A stretch of 64,000 nucleotides of DNA from assembly GCA_963697285.1 (NCBI GenBank), contig CAVONI010000001.1:124001-188000 (forward strand), given 5' to 3'. The position numbers were made by a program, and so were the translations under genes. The notes under the pieces are model-generated. The model saw only the letters and a program-made list of their open reading frames with translations, did not search any database and had not been told where the DNA came from. Shown here piece after piece: positions 18,826-26,568 of this stretch. Position 1 is the first letter of the stretch. Each line of letters begins with the position of its first letter. The stretch comes from JAEUQQ01 sp963697285 (GTDB lineage: Bacteria; Acidobacteriota; Vicinamibacteria; Vicinamibacterales; JAFNAJ01).

Positions 18826-19219
18826 GTACGACGCGGAAGCCCTCACGCGCGAAGTCGGCGTCGAGTGCGGCCGCTGTGTCGAGGCGCAAGCGGCGCATCA
18901 GGACGAACGACGTGCAGTCGGTCAGGCTGTAGGCCTGGTCGGCGCGTGCCAGGAACAGCGCCCACGCCTCGGCCAGGTCGTCGGGCGTGACGTGGACGAG
19001 ATCGACGGCGTCGCCGCGGAGGACGGCGCCGACGCGCAGGGCGGCGGTGTGGCCGAGGCGCATGCGACAGAGCGTGACCGTCTCGTCGAAGACGAAGCTC
19101 GACGTCACGAGCCGCACTCCGGGTTCCTGGAGTGCGGCACTGACCGTCGCATGCGCTGCCTCGGCGCGGTTCGCAAGCGCCACCCAGGCGCTGGTGTCAA
19201 CGAACAGTCGTGTCGTCAT
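18821..19219 (-). CDS. PIN-domain ribonuclease toxin (VapC family)
   Basis: 132-residue PIN domain. The acidic residues that bind Mg2+ are visible: D8 (MTTRLFVDTSAW), E46 (FVFDETVTL), D101 (SLTDCTSFVLM) and D120/D122 near the C-terminus. This matches intact VapC-type RNases, which cleave tRNA or rRNA when free of antitoxin. The ATG overlaps the stop of the upstream ribbon-helix-helix gene (ATGA, 19216-19219), the standard toxin-antitoxin layout. Its stop codon abuts a decayed nucleotidyltransferase fragment, so the pair probably landed on or recombined into older sequence. Confidence 0.9.
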   Translation of the reverse strand: MTTRLFVDTSAWVALANRAEAAHATVSAALQEPGVRLVTSSFVFDETVTLCRMRLGHTAALRVGAVLRGDAVDLVHVTPDDLAEAWALFLARADQAYSLTDCTSFVLMRRLRLDTAAALDADFAREGFRVVP

Positions 19220-19578
19220 CGCGCCTTCGTGCGAGCGCGCCTGCCTGATGCCGTCGACGATGTGGGGCGGTGTCGGCGCGCACGAGTGGCCGGTCGTGAC
19301 GCCGCGGCGGCCTTGGCGCCCGGGGGCTCGCTGGCGGGTCGCGCGGCCGGGTATAGCAGGACGTCGTGGTCTTCGCCGCGCAGGTCGATGTCTGACGCGA
19401 AGCCCGCGATGCTCCCGACTGTTGGTGACGCGGTCGGCACCGCGAGAAACGCCGCGACCGCCTCGCGAACGATCCCAGACAGGCTGCGCCCCTCGCGCGC
19501 GGCGCGCGATTTCAGTGCGTCGTATTGCCACCGCTCAAACTGCACCTGTGTACGTTCCAGGCTCGAGTCGCCTTGCAT
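19216..19578 (-). CDS. ribbon-helix-helix antitoxin
   Basis: 120-residue protein. Residues 8-48 (ERTQVQFERWQYDALKSRA, then GRSLSGIVREAVAAFL) form a ribbon-helix-helix DNA-binding domain, and GEDHDVLLYPA follows as a likely toxin-binding segment. The last 40 residues are Ala/Arg-rich and probably disordered, longer than in most such antitoxins. It pairs with the PIN toxin whose start it overlaps. Expression should be autoregulated: a perfect 17-base inverted repeat sits in the promoter spacer 13 bases upstream of this start codon, which appears to be at the transcript's 5' end. Confidence 0.85.
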   Translation of the reverse strand: MQGDSSLERTQVQFERWQYDALKSRAAREGRSLSGIVREAVAAFLAVPTASPTVGSIAGFASDIDLRGEDHDVLLYPAARPASEPPGAKAAAASRPATRARRHRPTSSTASGRRARTKAR

Positions 19579-19585
19579 GACATCT

Positions 19586-19614
19586 AATGTATGCCATCAG
19601 ATGGCATGCATCAA
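19586..19614 (-). promoter_or_regulatory. sigma70-type promoter of the RHH-PIN operon, probably leaderless
   Basis: On the minus strand, TTGATG (19614-19609) and TACATT (19591-19586) are separated by exactly 17 bases. Only seven bases separate the -10 from the antitoxin ATG at 19578. Transcription would therefore begin at or next to the start codon, and no Shine-Dalgarno is present. Confidence 0.6.
19591..19607. promoter_or_regulatory. perfect 17-bp inverted repeat, likely antitoxin operator
   Basis: ATGCCATCAGATGGCAT is a perfect palindrome around a central A. It fills the spacer between the -35 and -10 of the antitoxin promoter, so binding of the ribbon-helix-helix antitoxin would block RNA polymerase. 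This fits the known autoregulation of RHH-type toxin-antitoxin operons. Confidence 0.65.
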
Positions 19615-19805
19615 ACGGCAGGCGCGGGATGCGACGCCAGGGGGACGGTGATGGCGCACGAGGCCCGGATGGTCCTTGGCGTACGCTCGCGGGGGTCGGG
19701 TGGCGAGCGCGGTCCTTCCAGGTCGCCGAACACACGCCGGGGCCCGGTTGGCACACGTTCGAGCGACGACACCGGTCTCCGCCCAGGTTCTCCGCGCGAG
19801 GGGGC

Positions 19806-19843
19806 TGTATACTGGCGCGGTGGGTCAGGCATCGACGTCGCTG
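19806..19843 (+). promoter_or_regulatory. -10 element and upstream block of the nucleotidyltransferase gene
   Basis: A good -10 (TATACT, 19808-19813) starts a block also found, as a degraded TCTACT version, in the remnant at 18739. No convincing -35 is seen. Conservation of the block in both copies suggests that it is the promoter of the nucleotidyltransferase. Confidence 0.4.
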
Positions 19844-19848
19844 TCGTT

Positions 19849-19940
19849 GGCTGTGAATCGCTCAGCCGTGGTTGTGCAGTCGCTGCACGACGAGCCAGAC
19901 GATCGCGGTTGGTGGTGGGGGCGCTCTGCCTCAGAGCGCC
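19849..19940 (+). ncRNA. hairpin-rich leader of the nucleotidyltransferase gene
   Basis: Three hairpins follow in the ~130-base segment between the promoter block and the coding start: GGCTG/CAGCC (19849-19867), GTGCAG-TCG-CTGCAC (19874-19888, perfect) and GGCGCTCTG-CCT-CAGAGCGCC (19920-19940, perfect, 9-base arms). This segment is exactly what the upstream remnant copy lacks. It could be a regulatory leader, a small RNA or a small inserted repeat element. No T-tract follows the last hairpin. Beyond this, 19621-19805 holds no convincing gene. Confidence 0.4.
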
Positions 19941-19973
19941 TGGCGGCCATGGAGATCATGCGCCGGACCGTTT

Positions 19974-20423
19974 ATGGACGCGCCGCTACTGACGGACGAC
20001 TTCAGAGAGTTCTTGAGATTGCTCAACGCGAACCGCGTTGACTATCTGCTGGTCGGGGGCTACGCGGTCGGCCTCCACGGCTACCCGCGCGCGACCGTCG
20101 ATTTGGATGTCTGGATCCGTGCTACGCCGGACAACGCCGAGCGCGTCGTTGGCTCTCTGCGGGAGTTTGGTTTTGACCTGCCCGCGCTCGAACCCACGCT
20201 CTTCACCGATCCCCGAAGCATCGTTCGACTCGGCGTACCGCCGTTCCGCATCGAGGTGATGACCTCGATCGACGGCGTCGAGTTCGAGGTGTGCCGGGCG
20301 CGGGCGGTGGAATTCGACCTGGACGATGTGCGGGTGCCGGTCATATCGCTCGCCGACCTGAAGGTCAACAAGCGGGCCGCAGGGCGACACAAGGATTTGG
20401 CCGACCTCGAGAATCTGCCGTAG
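19974..20423 (+). CDS. nucleotidyltransferase, DUF6036/MNT-like
   Basis: 149-residue single-domain nucleotidyltransferase. Visible: YLLVGGYAVGLHGYPRATVDLD (G28-G29 and acidic D43, D45), the GG...(R)xTxDxD core of minimal nucleotidyltransferases. VGSLREFGFDL and PFRIEVMTSIDG follow, the latter supplying the third acidic position. DUF6036-type proteins often act as antitoxins or in genome conflict, sometimes paired with HEPN proteins, but no HEPN gene adjoins. The start is the ATG at 19974, and a hairpin-rich leader precedes it. A remnant of the same gene lies at 18775-18825, showing past duplication. Confidence 0.85.
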   Translation: MDAPLLTDDFREFLRLLNANRVDYLLVGGYAVGLHGYPRATVDLDVWIRATPDNAERVVGSLREFGFDLPALEPTLFTDPRSIVRLGVPPFRIEVMTSIDGVEFEVCRARAVEFDLDDVRVPVISLADLKVNKRAAGRHKDLADLENLP

Positions 20424-20472
20424 CCGCCTCCGCGCCACACGCCGTTTCGTCAGCCCCGATACAATCAGTGCC

Positions 20473-22917
20473 GTGCATCCCTGGTCGGTCGGCGATCTCC
20501 TGGTCCACCGCTTCAACGAAGAACTCGGCACCGGACGGGTCACCGCGATCGAGGGACGCGTCCTGGTGGTCCATTTCCAGGAAGCGGGCGTCACGCTGCG
20601 GTTCGCCGCAGGCACCGACGCGCTCGCGCCGGGGAACGAGGCGCCCCGCCGACGTGATCGCCCGCCACTGGAGCGACTTGCCGCCGGCGACATCGACGAG
20701 GCCGACGACTGGCTGACGCGCCTCGCCATTTTCCGCCTGCTCGCGATGCGCGAAGCCGACGGGCTCGGATCGTTTCTCGGCGGGCGTGTCCGCCTGTTCC
20801 CGCATCAGTTGCACGTCGCCGAGCGCGCGACGGCGCGGTTGCCCGTCAGGTGGCTGCTCGCCGACGAGGTGGGCCTGGGCAAGACCATCGAGGCTGCGCT
20901 GATCATGAACCGGTTGCTGCACACGCAGCCAATCGAGCGCTGCCTCGTCGTCGCGCCTGAATCGCTCACCGTGCAGTGGCTGGGCGAGCTGTGGCGCAAG
21001 TACCACCAGGTGTTCACGCTGCTCGATGCGCCACGCCTCGCCGACGTCGAGCACGATTTCGGCCCCGGCTTCAGCCCGTTCGACGTGCATCGCCGGGCAG
21101 TCGTCGCGCTCGAGACGATCGTGCAGCGGCCAGAACTGACACGCCAGGCCGTCGCGGCCGGCATCGACCTGCTCGTCGTCGACGAGGCGCAGCGGCTGCG
21201 ACGACGGCCAGGGCATCCCGGCGAGCCCGAGTACCGCGCCGTCGCGCCGATCGCTGCGCTCGGGCGCCACGTGCTCCTGCTCAGCGCCACGCCACTCGAA
21301 GACGATGCGCACGGGTTCTTCAGGCTGCTGCAGTTGCTGCGCCCCGACGAGTTCCCGGGGCTATCTGACGCGTCAGCCGCAGCGCGACGCGCCGAGGTGG
21401 ATGTCGAGGCGCGTCTCGCGTCGGGCACCCCGCTCCCGCCGTGTACCAGTTCAACGCGACGCGTGGACATCGGTGGGCTGCCGCCGCGCGTGCCCATACC
21501 CATCGACCTGCCACCCGTCGATGACGCGCACGCGTCGCTTCCGGAACGACTCGCACGATCCGGGGAGCCGCCGCGGGATCCGGTCGAGCGCCGGCGTGTG
21601 ATCGACCGCATCAGGCGGGCGCTGGCCTCCGGTGCCGCACTCAAGGCGGTGCTCGGACCCGACGAGGGGGAGTGGCGTGAACAGGCCGACGCGATGGATC
21701 GCGCCGATCCGCGACTGGCCTGGCTGCTGAAGCAGGCGAGACGGTGGAGGACAGCGCGCGAGAAGACGCTGGTGTTCGTCGCCCACCGAGAGACGCTCGA
21801 GATGGTGCGTGACGCGCTCAGCGCGCGTGCGAGCGTCGCCAGCGGCGTCTTCCACGAGGACCTGTCGGCGGCGCGGCGCGACATCGAGGTCGCGCAGTTC
21901 CGCGCGGGCGACGGCCCGAGCATCCTCGTGTCGACCGAAGCCGGCGGTGAAGGACGCAACTTCGAGTTCTGCCATCGTCTCGTGCTCTACGACCTGCCGT
22001 GGAAGCCATCGACCGTCGAGCAGCGCATCGGCCGCCTCGATCGCATCGGCCGGCGCATCCCCGTCGACATCGTCTACTTCCGCCCCGCCGCGGGGATCGC
22101 CGCCGACGCTGTCAGGCTGTTCGAGCGGCTCGGGGTGTTCAACGCCCCGGTCGCCGGCATCGATCAGCAGTTGGGGCAGGTCGAGCGCGCGCTCGAGGAG
22201 CTCGCACTCGCTCCCGCGGCAGCCTTGTCTGACGACGCGATCGACCGGCTCATCTCCGACGCGCGGGCGGCGCGCTCACGGATCCACGCGGCCGCGTATC
22301 ACCAACTGCACCGGGATCCGTTTCGGGCCGAGATGGGCCCGGCGATTCTCGCGCGTGTCCCAGCGGGGCTCGATGCCCTGATGGAGCAGGTCGTCGTCAA
22401 CGCCGCCGCGGGGCTCGGATTCCACGTCGTGGAGGTGCGCGACTACCGGACGTACGCCATCGAGTTCGGCAACGAGGCGGTCATCGATGCCTTGCCCGGC
22501 GTGCCGGCCGGGTCGTCGTTCGTCGGCACGTTCGACCGGGAGCACGCGGTCGAGAACGAAACGATCGACTTCTTCGCGTCAGGGCACCCGCTGGTCGAAG
22601 GCCTGCTCGCGCACTTCGAGGACGATCCGAAGGGGCGTGTCGCACGGCTCGAGGTGCGTCTGCCGGGACAACGCGGGATTGGACTGGTGGCCATCTACAA
22701 GGACGGCCCCGAGCTCGAGGTGGTCGCGCTCGACGCGGATGGCGACGCGCGTCGCGACTGGGCCGACGCGTTCAGGCATTCGGCGGTGCAGGCGCAACGG
22801 ATGGCGCCCGACGACGTGGCGGCGCACGACTGGGCCACGCTGGTGACCCGCCTCGGCGCGCAGCTCGGCCCGCGTCGGCCGCACGCGATCGCCGCCGTGG
22901 TGGTGAAGCGAGCCTGA
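20473..22917 (+). CDS. RapA/SNF2-type helicase
   Basis: 814-residue superfamily-2 helicase. N-terminal ~60 residues are a small beta-domain (VGDLLVHRFNEELGTGRVTAI, like the RapA N-terminal or Tudor-like part). Motifs: HQLHVAERAT (Q-type), ADEVGLGKTIEAA (residues 130-142, Walker A), VVDEAQRLRR (237-240 DEAQ), LLLSATPLEDD, and in the second lobe STEAGGEGRNFEFCHRL and WKPSTVEQRIGRLDRIGR (motif VI). Order and spacing match bacterial RapA-like SNF2 proteins, which recycle stalled RNA polymerase or remodel nucleic acid complexes; some relatives act in phage defence (DISARM/DrmD-like). A GTG start fits the upstream spacing. Part of its 3' end reappears as a decayed fragment at 26403-26485. Confidence 0.88.
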   Translation: MHPWSVGDLLVHRFNEELGTGRVTAIEGRVLVVHFQEAGVTLRFAAGTDALAPGNEAPRRRDRPPLERLAAGDIDEADDWLTRLAIFRLLAMREADGLGSFLGGRVRLFPHQLHVAERATARLPVRWLLADEVGLGKTIEAALIMNRLLHTQPIERCLVVAPESLTVQWLGELWRKYHQVFTLLDAPRLADVEHDFGPGFSPFDVHRRAVVALETIVQRPELTRQAVAAGIDLLVVDEAQRLRRRPGHPGEPEYRAVAPIAALGRHVLLLSATPLEDDAHGFFRLLQLLRPDEFPGLSDASAAARRAEVDVEARLASGTPLPPCTSSTRRVDIGGLPPRVPIPIDLPPVDDAHASLPERLARSGEPPRDPVERRRVIDRIRRALASGAALKAVLGPDEGEWREQADAMDRADPRLAWLLKQARRWRTAREKTLVFVAHRETLEMVRDALSARASVASGVFHEDLSAARRDIEVAQFRAGDGPSILVSTEAGGEGRNFEFCHRLVLYDLPWKPSTVEQRIGRLDRIGRRIPVDIVYFRPAAGIAADAVRLFERLGVFNAPVAGIDQQLGQVERALEELALAPAAALSDDAIDRLISDARAARSRIHAAAYHQLHRDPFRAEMGPAILARVPAGLDALMEQVVVNAAAGLGFHVVEVRDYRTYAIEFGNEAVIDALPGVPAGSSFVGTFDREHAVENETIDFFASGHPLVEGLLAHFEDDPKGRVARLEVRLPGQRGIGLVAIYKDGPELEVVALDADGDARRDWADAFRHSAVQAQRMAPDDVAAHDWATLVTRLGAQLGPRRPHAIAAVVVKRA

Positions 22918-23041
22918 CGTCGAGCCTTGACGAATGCCCGGTCGGACTGCAAACTGACGCCCTCCATCCTGGTCGTTGCGACGGTGTGCCTGTGAACGTC
23001 GGAAGGTAATGTGCGCCCGGCGACGGGCGCGAGGGTGAAGG

Positions 23042-24508
23042 ATGCGTGTGTCTGGCTCCCCGGCCGACACGCTTGTCGTGGGGCAGAGGACGTTCCGCGG
23101 CCGGCGTGCAGGTTTCGCGTTTTCGCTCGTGGTCTCGTTGGCGGCGGTCTTCCCGGCGTTCGCCCAGCCTGTCACCGTTCCCATCGATCCGCGCGAGACC
23201 TACCTCGTCACGCAGAACGATCCGTCAGCGGTCTCCCCGGGGCACGCAATCTCGTTGGCGGCGCTGTCGATCAAGCCTGGGGACCAGATCCGCCTCAGCG
23301 TATTCGGCCTGGTGAACTACTGCGCGCCGCAATCGTGCTTCATGAGCGACCCCGGCGGCTTCGCGGCCTTCACGGACGGCCGCGTTCCACGGGATGGCGC
23401 ACTGCTGACGAACCTCTCGCCTTACATCACCCCGCCTGCGGGCTGCGGGCAGGTGTCGACCGATCTCGCGAACGACTTCCTGCTACCGGGGTTCATGCCG
23501 ATCACGGTGACGGTCCCCCCCGGTGCCACGACGTTGTGGGCGGCCTACGGCGACTGCTTCTACTCCGACAATGCGGGAACCTTCAATATCTCGATCGAGA
23601 AAATAGCCGGCCTGGCGGCTCGTTTGGATGTCGGCGTCGCGCGGATTCCGCCGGCTGGGACCAGCGGCAGCGGGTCGGTGCTCGTCGACGTGCGGTGCGA
23701 GTCGCCGGGAACGCCGTACGCGTGGCCCTTCGTCATCGGCCTCTCACGTGCAGGATCGGCGAATGGTGCGCACGATGATGCGACGCATTCGGGGCCTCGT
23801 CCGCTTGGCGCGCTCTTCACGGACCTCGACGGGACCGGGCAGAGGACGGTGTCGGGAACGACCGTGCCCGGGCAGCCGACGCTGCTCTTCTTCAGGCCGT
23901 CAGACGTTGCGGGAGGAGTCGACGTGACGTTGACGTGCGGCACCGGGCAGGCGACGACAGTGCGGCGCATTGACGTCAGGGTTGGCGTCAATCTCGTTCC
24001 GCTGGATTCCGCACTTTCGAGAATCGAAACGGGCAACTCGCACGGCCTGAGTGGCGACCATCTCGCGAAGGCGGTGCGGGACGACTATCTGCAAGCCGTG
24101 TCGGACTTCCGAAGAGGCCCGCCCTACCTCGGGCCATGGCCAGCTGCCGGGAAGGTGGTACAGACATCGGGCATGAGCCTTCCGTGGGGGGGGCGCTACG
24201 ACACCGATCGCGACTGGGTGGCGCCGCACAAGGCGCACCGCGAGGGCACGAGCATTGACATCCGCCACAAGCTCCTGACCCCGTTCGAACGGTCGTGGCT
24301 CGCGGTGCTGCTGCGCTCGTCGAAGTTCAAGATGATCGTCGCTGACGAGCGACCGGAGGATCCGCTTTCTTCTCACTGGCACGCCGAATGGGCCGGCAGC
24401 GGCAGCGCGTCGCAGGGCAGCGCGCGTGCCGGCGCCGCGGTGTGTGACCCGTCCAGCGCGGTCCAGGTGTCGGTCACGCCGGCGGTGTCGCAGCGCGGCT
24501 CGGAGTAA
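23042..24508 (+). CDS. secreted protein with M15/LAS-type metallopeptidase region (N-terminal part of a split gene)
   Basis: 488-residue frame. A signal peptide (GFAFSLVVSLAAVFPAFAQ) is followed by a beta-rich domain of unknown family with paired cysteines (NYCAPQSCFMSD), then an Ig-like domain. Near residues 395-450 are HREGTSID (His and Asp seven apart) and SHWHAEW, the zinc-ligand pattern of LAS metallopeptidases (M15/M74: D-Ala-D-Ala peptidases and murein endopeptidases). The frame ends at a TAA created by one extra A at 24507-24508; the continuation YQYIYDV is in the next frame. The intact protein would have ~1,110 residues. Peptidase function is inferred from the motifs alone. Confidence 0.65.
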   Translation: MRVSGSPADTLVVGQRTFRGRRAGFAFSLVVSLAAVFPAFAQPVTVPIDPRETYLVTQNDPSAVSPGHAISLAALSIKPGDQIRLSVFGLVNYCAPQSCFMSDPGGFAAFTDGRVPRDGALLTNLSPYITPPAGCGQVSTDLANDFLLPGFMPITVTVPPGATTLWAAYGDCFYSDNAGTFNISIEKIAGLAARLDVGVARIPPAGTSGSGSVLVDVRCESPGTPYAWPFVIGLSRAGSANGAHDDATHSGPRPLGALFTDLDGTGQRTVSGTTVPGQPTLLFFRPSDVAGGVDVTLTCGTGQATTVRRIDVRVGVNLVPLDSALSRIETGNSHGLSGDHLAKAVRDDYLQAVSDFRRGPPYLGPWPAAGKVVQTSGMSLPWGGRYDTDRDWVAPHKAHREGTSIDIRHKLLTPFERSWLAVLLRSSKFKMIVADERPEDPLSSHWHAEWAGSGSASQGSARAGAAVCDPSSAVQVSVTPAVSQRGSE

Positions 24509-24509
24509 C

Positions 24510-26369
24510 CAGTACATCTACGACGTGGCGGTGATCACGGGCAGCGCGAGCCCGCTCTCGGGTTTCGCGATCGATGTCCCGACGCCTGTCAGCGCGATCG
24601 GCGGCCCCGCGGGATGGCTGCTTCTACCGACACCGAGCGGCGTCACGTGGATGGCGCCGCTCGCGGATCCCGCGGGCGGCGGCGCAACGCCCTCGATCGG
24701 TCCTGGTCAGTCGGCGCGCTTCACGTTCACCAGTCCCTATCGGCCCGGGCACGTCCCGTTCAGGGCCATCGACGAGACGCCGATCGACGAGAGACCGACA
24801 GAGGAGGACGCCGAGGACTATGTGGCGAACTGCCTTTCGGCGATGGCGCCATTGGGTGGGACGACCACCGGCCCGGTCGCGCCCGATCGCGACGGCGACG
24901 GGATCGTTGACGAGATCGAGCTGGCCTATGGACTCGATCCGGACAGCGGCGCCGGCAACGACGGGCCACTCGGCGATCCAGACGGCGACGGCGTCGGCAC
25001 GGCCGACGAACTCGCACGCGGCACGCATCCGCGCGGTTTCGTCCAGCGCTACTTCGCCGAGGGCGCGACCAGTTCCACGTTCTCGACGCGCATCGCGCTG
25101 TTGAACATCGAGGCAGACCCGGCGCACGTGCAGGTGCGTTACCAGATGCCCGATGACACCATCCGCAGCCAGCTGGTCGTGGTCGACGCCCACGCGCGTG
25201 CGACCGTGGACGTGGGCACGCTTCCGGAGATGGCCACCGCGGAGTTCGCCACGACGATCGAGTCCGACGTGCCGATCATCGCCGATCGCACGGTGTCGTG
25301 GGCGGGTGCGAGCGCGTACGGAGCGCACGCCGAGACGTCAACCGCCTCGCCTGCACTGACGTGGTATCTCGCCGAGGGCGCCACGCACGGCACCTTCAAC
25401 CTGTTCTACCTGCTGCAGAATCCCAACTCCGCGGCGGCGCAGGTGCGCGTCCGATTCCTGCGGACCGCCGGTGCGCCGCTCGTAAAGGAGTACACACTGT
25501 CCCCGAACTCGCGGACGAACGTCTGGGTCGACGTCGAAGAGTTCCCCGGGCTCGGTGCGGCACTCGCGAGCGCCGAGGTGTCTGCCGTCATCGAGAGCCT
25601 CAACGGGCAACGCATCCTGGTCGAACGCGCACTCTACATGGACGTGGCCGGGCAACCGTTTAGCGCGGGTCACGCGAGTGCCGGCGTGACGGCGCCAGCG
25701 ACCACGTGGTTCTTCGCAGAAGGTGCCACGGGCCCGTACTTCGACCTCTTCGTGCTCGTGGCGAATCCCGGCGATACTCCAGCGCAGATCGAGGCCAGCT
25801 ACCTGTTGCCGGATGGGTCGTCGGTCGAGAAGCAGTTCTCCGTGCCAGGCAACAGTCGCTACAACATCTGGGTCGACTACGAGGACGCACGCCTGGCAGA
25901 TACCGCCGTGTCGACCAGCATCCGCTCGGCCAACGGAGTGCCGGTGATCGTCGAGCGAGCACTCTGGTGGCCGAGCCCCGACTGGTACGAGGCACACAAC
26001 AGCGCCGGGGCCACGACCACCGGAACGCGCTGGGCCATCGCCGAGGGCGAGGTCGACGCCAGCCGCAACCTCGACACGTACGTGCTCGTCGCGAACCCCT
26101 CGGCCGACGTCGCCGACGTCCAGGTGACCGTATTCTTCGAAGACCGGACGTCGCTCCAGCGGACCTTCCCCGGCATCTTGCCCCGGTCTCGTTTCAACGT
26201 GCCGATCTCATCGATGTTCCCGGCGTCGGCCGGCCGCAGGTTTGGCGTGCTCGTTGAGAGCCTCGGACCGAGCGCCGCGCCCATCGTGGTCGAGTGGTCG
26301 ATGTACTGGGACGCCGCAGGGCAGACGTGGGCGGCGGGGACGAACGCGCTGGCGACGAAGCTGCAGTGA
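24510..26369 (+). CDS. C-terminal part of the split secreted protein: Ca-binding repeats and DUF5719-like repeats
   Basis: About 620 codons that continue the preceding frame after a one-base shift. It begins with an Ig-like/proprotein-convertase-like strand region (YIYDVAVITGSASPLSGF), then aspartate-rich calcium loops (DRDGDGIVDEIE and DPDGDGVGTADE, thrombospondin type-3/dockerin-like). Four ~115-residue repeats follow, each opening W/YFAEGAT-x-x-x-F-x-x-x-x-L-L-x-N and containing an NVW/NIWVD element; this is the DUF5719 pattern common in secreted acidobacterial proteins and likely forms a beta-sandwich stalk. A GTG at 24525 could start a separate protein, but no ribosome binding site is seen, so a frameshift is the simpler reading. 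Confidence 0.7.
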   Translation, partial: QYIYDVAVITGSASPLSGFAIDVPTPVSAIGGPAGWLLLPTPSGVTWMAPLADPAGGGATPSIGPGQSARFTFTSPYRPGHVPFRAIDETPIDERPTEEDAEDYVANCLSAMAPLGGTTTGPVAPDRDGDGIVDEIELAYGLDPDSGAGNDGPLGDPDGDGVGTADELARGTHPRGFVQRYFAEGATSSTFSTRIALLNIEADPAHVQVRYQMPDDTIRSQLVVVDAHARATVDVGTLPEMATAEFATTIESDVPIIADRTVSWAGASAYGAHAETSTASPALTWYLAEGATHGTFNLFYLLQNPNSAAAQVRVRFLRTAGAPLVKEYTLSPNSRTNVWVDVEEFPGLGAALASAEVSAVIESLNGQRILVERALYMDVAGQPFSAGHASAGVTAPATTWFFAEGATGPYFDLFVLVANPGDTPAQIEASYLLPDGSSVEKQFSVPGNSRYNIWVDYEDARLADTAVSTSIRSANGVPVIVERALWWPSPDWYEAHNSAGATTTGTRWAIAEGEVDASRNLDTYVLVANPSADVADVQVTVFFEDRTSLQRTFPGILPRSRFNVPISSMFPASAGRRFGVLVESLGPSAAPIVVEWSMYWDAAGQTWAAGTNALATKLQ

Positions 26370-26402
26370 GGGCACGTGCTCGTCAGCGGCCTGCGCCGAC
26401 GC

Positions 26403-26485
26403 GGACGGCCCCGAACTCGAGGAGGACGCGCTCGACGCGGATGGCGTCGGCCGCACGCGGTCGCGGCCGTGGTGGTGCGGAGCCA
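26403..26485 (+). pseudogene. decayed fragment of the 3' end of a RapA-like helicase gene
   Basis: Bases 26403-26446 match 22701-22744 of the helicase gene with three differences, and 26444-26485 match 22872-22914 with a few. The ~127 bases between those source segments are missing, with a GCG microhomology at the joint. The fragment lies 33 bases after the DUF5719 gene stop and has no start codon or usable product. It implies that a second copy of the helicase gene once stood here, or that the 3' end was copied and trimmed. Confidence 0.8.
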
Positions 26486-26568
26486 GTCACGCCAGCCCGT
26501 GGATTTCGACCGCGTCGTATTGATATCGTGAGCCACGCTTTACCCCACACCGCGAAGGAGACTGGCAG

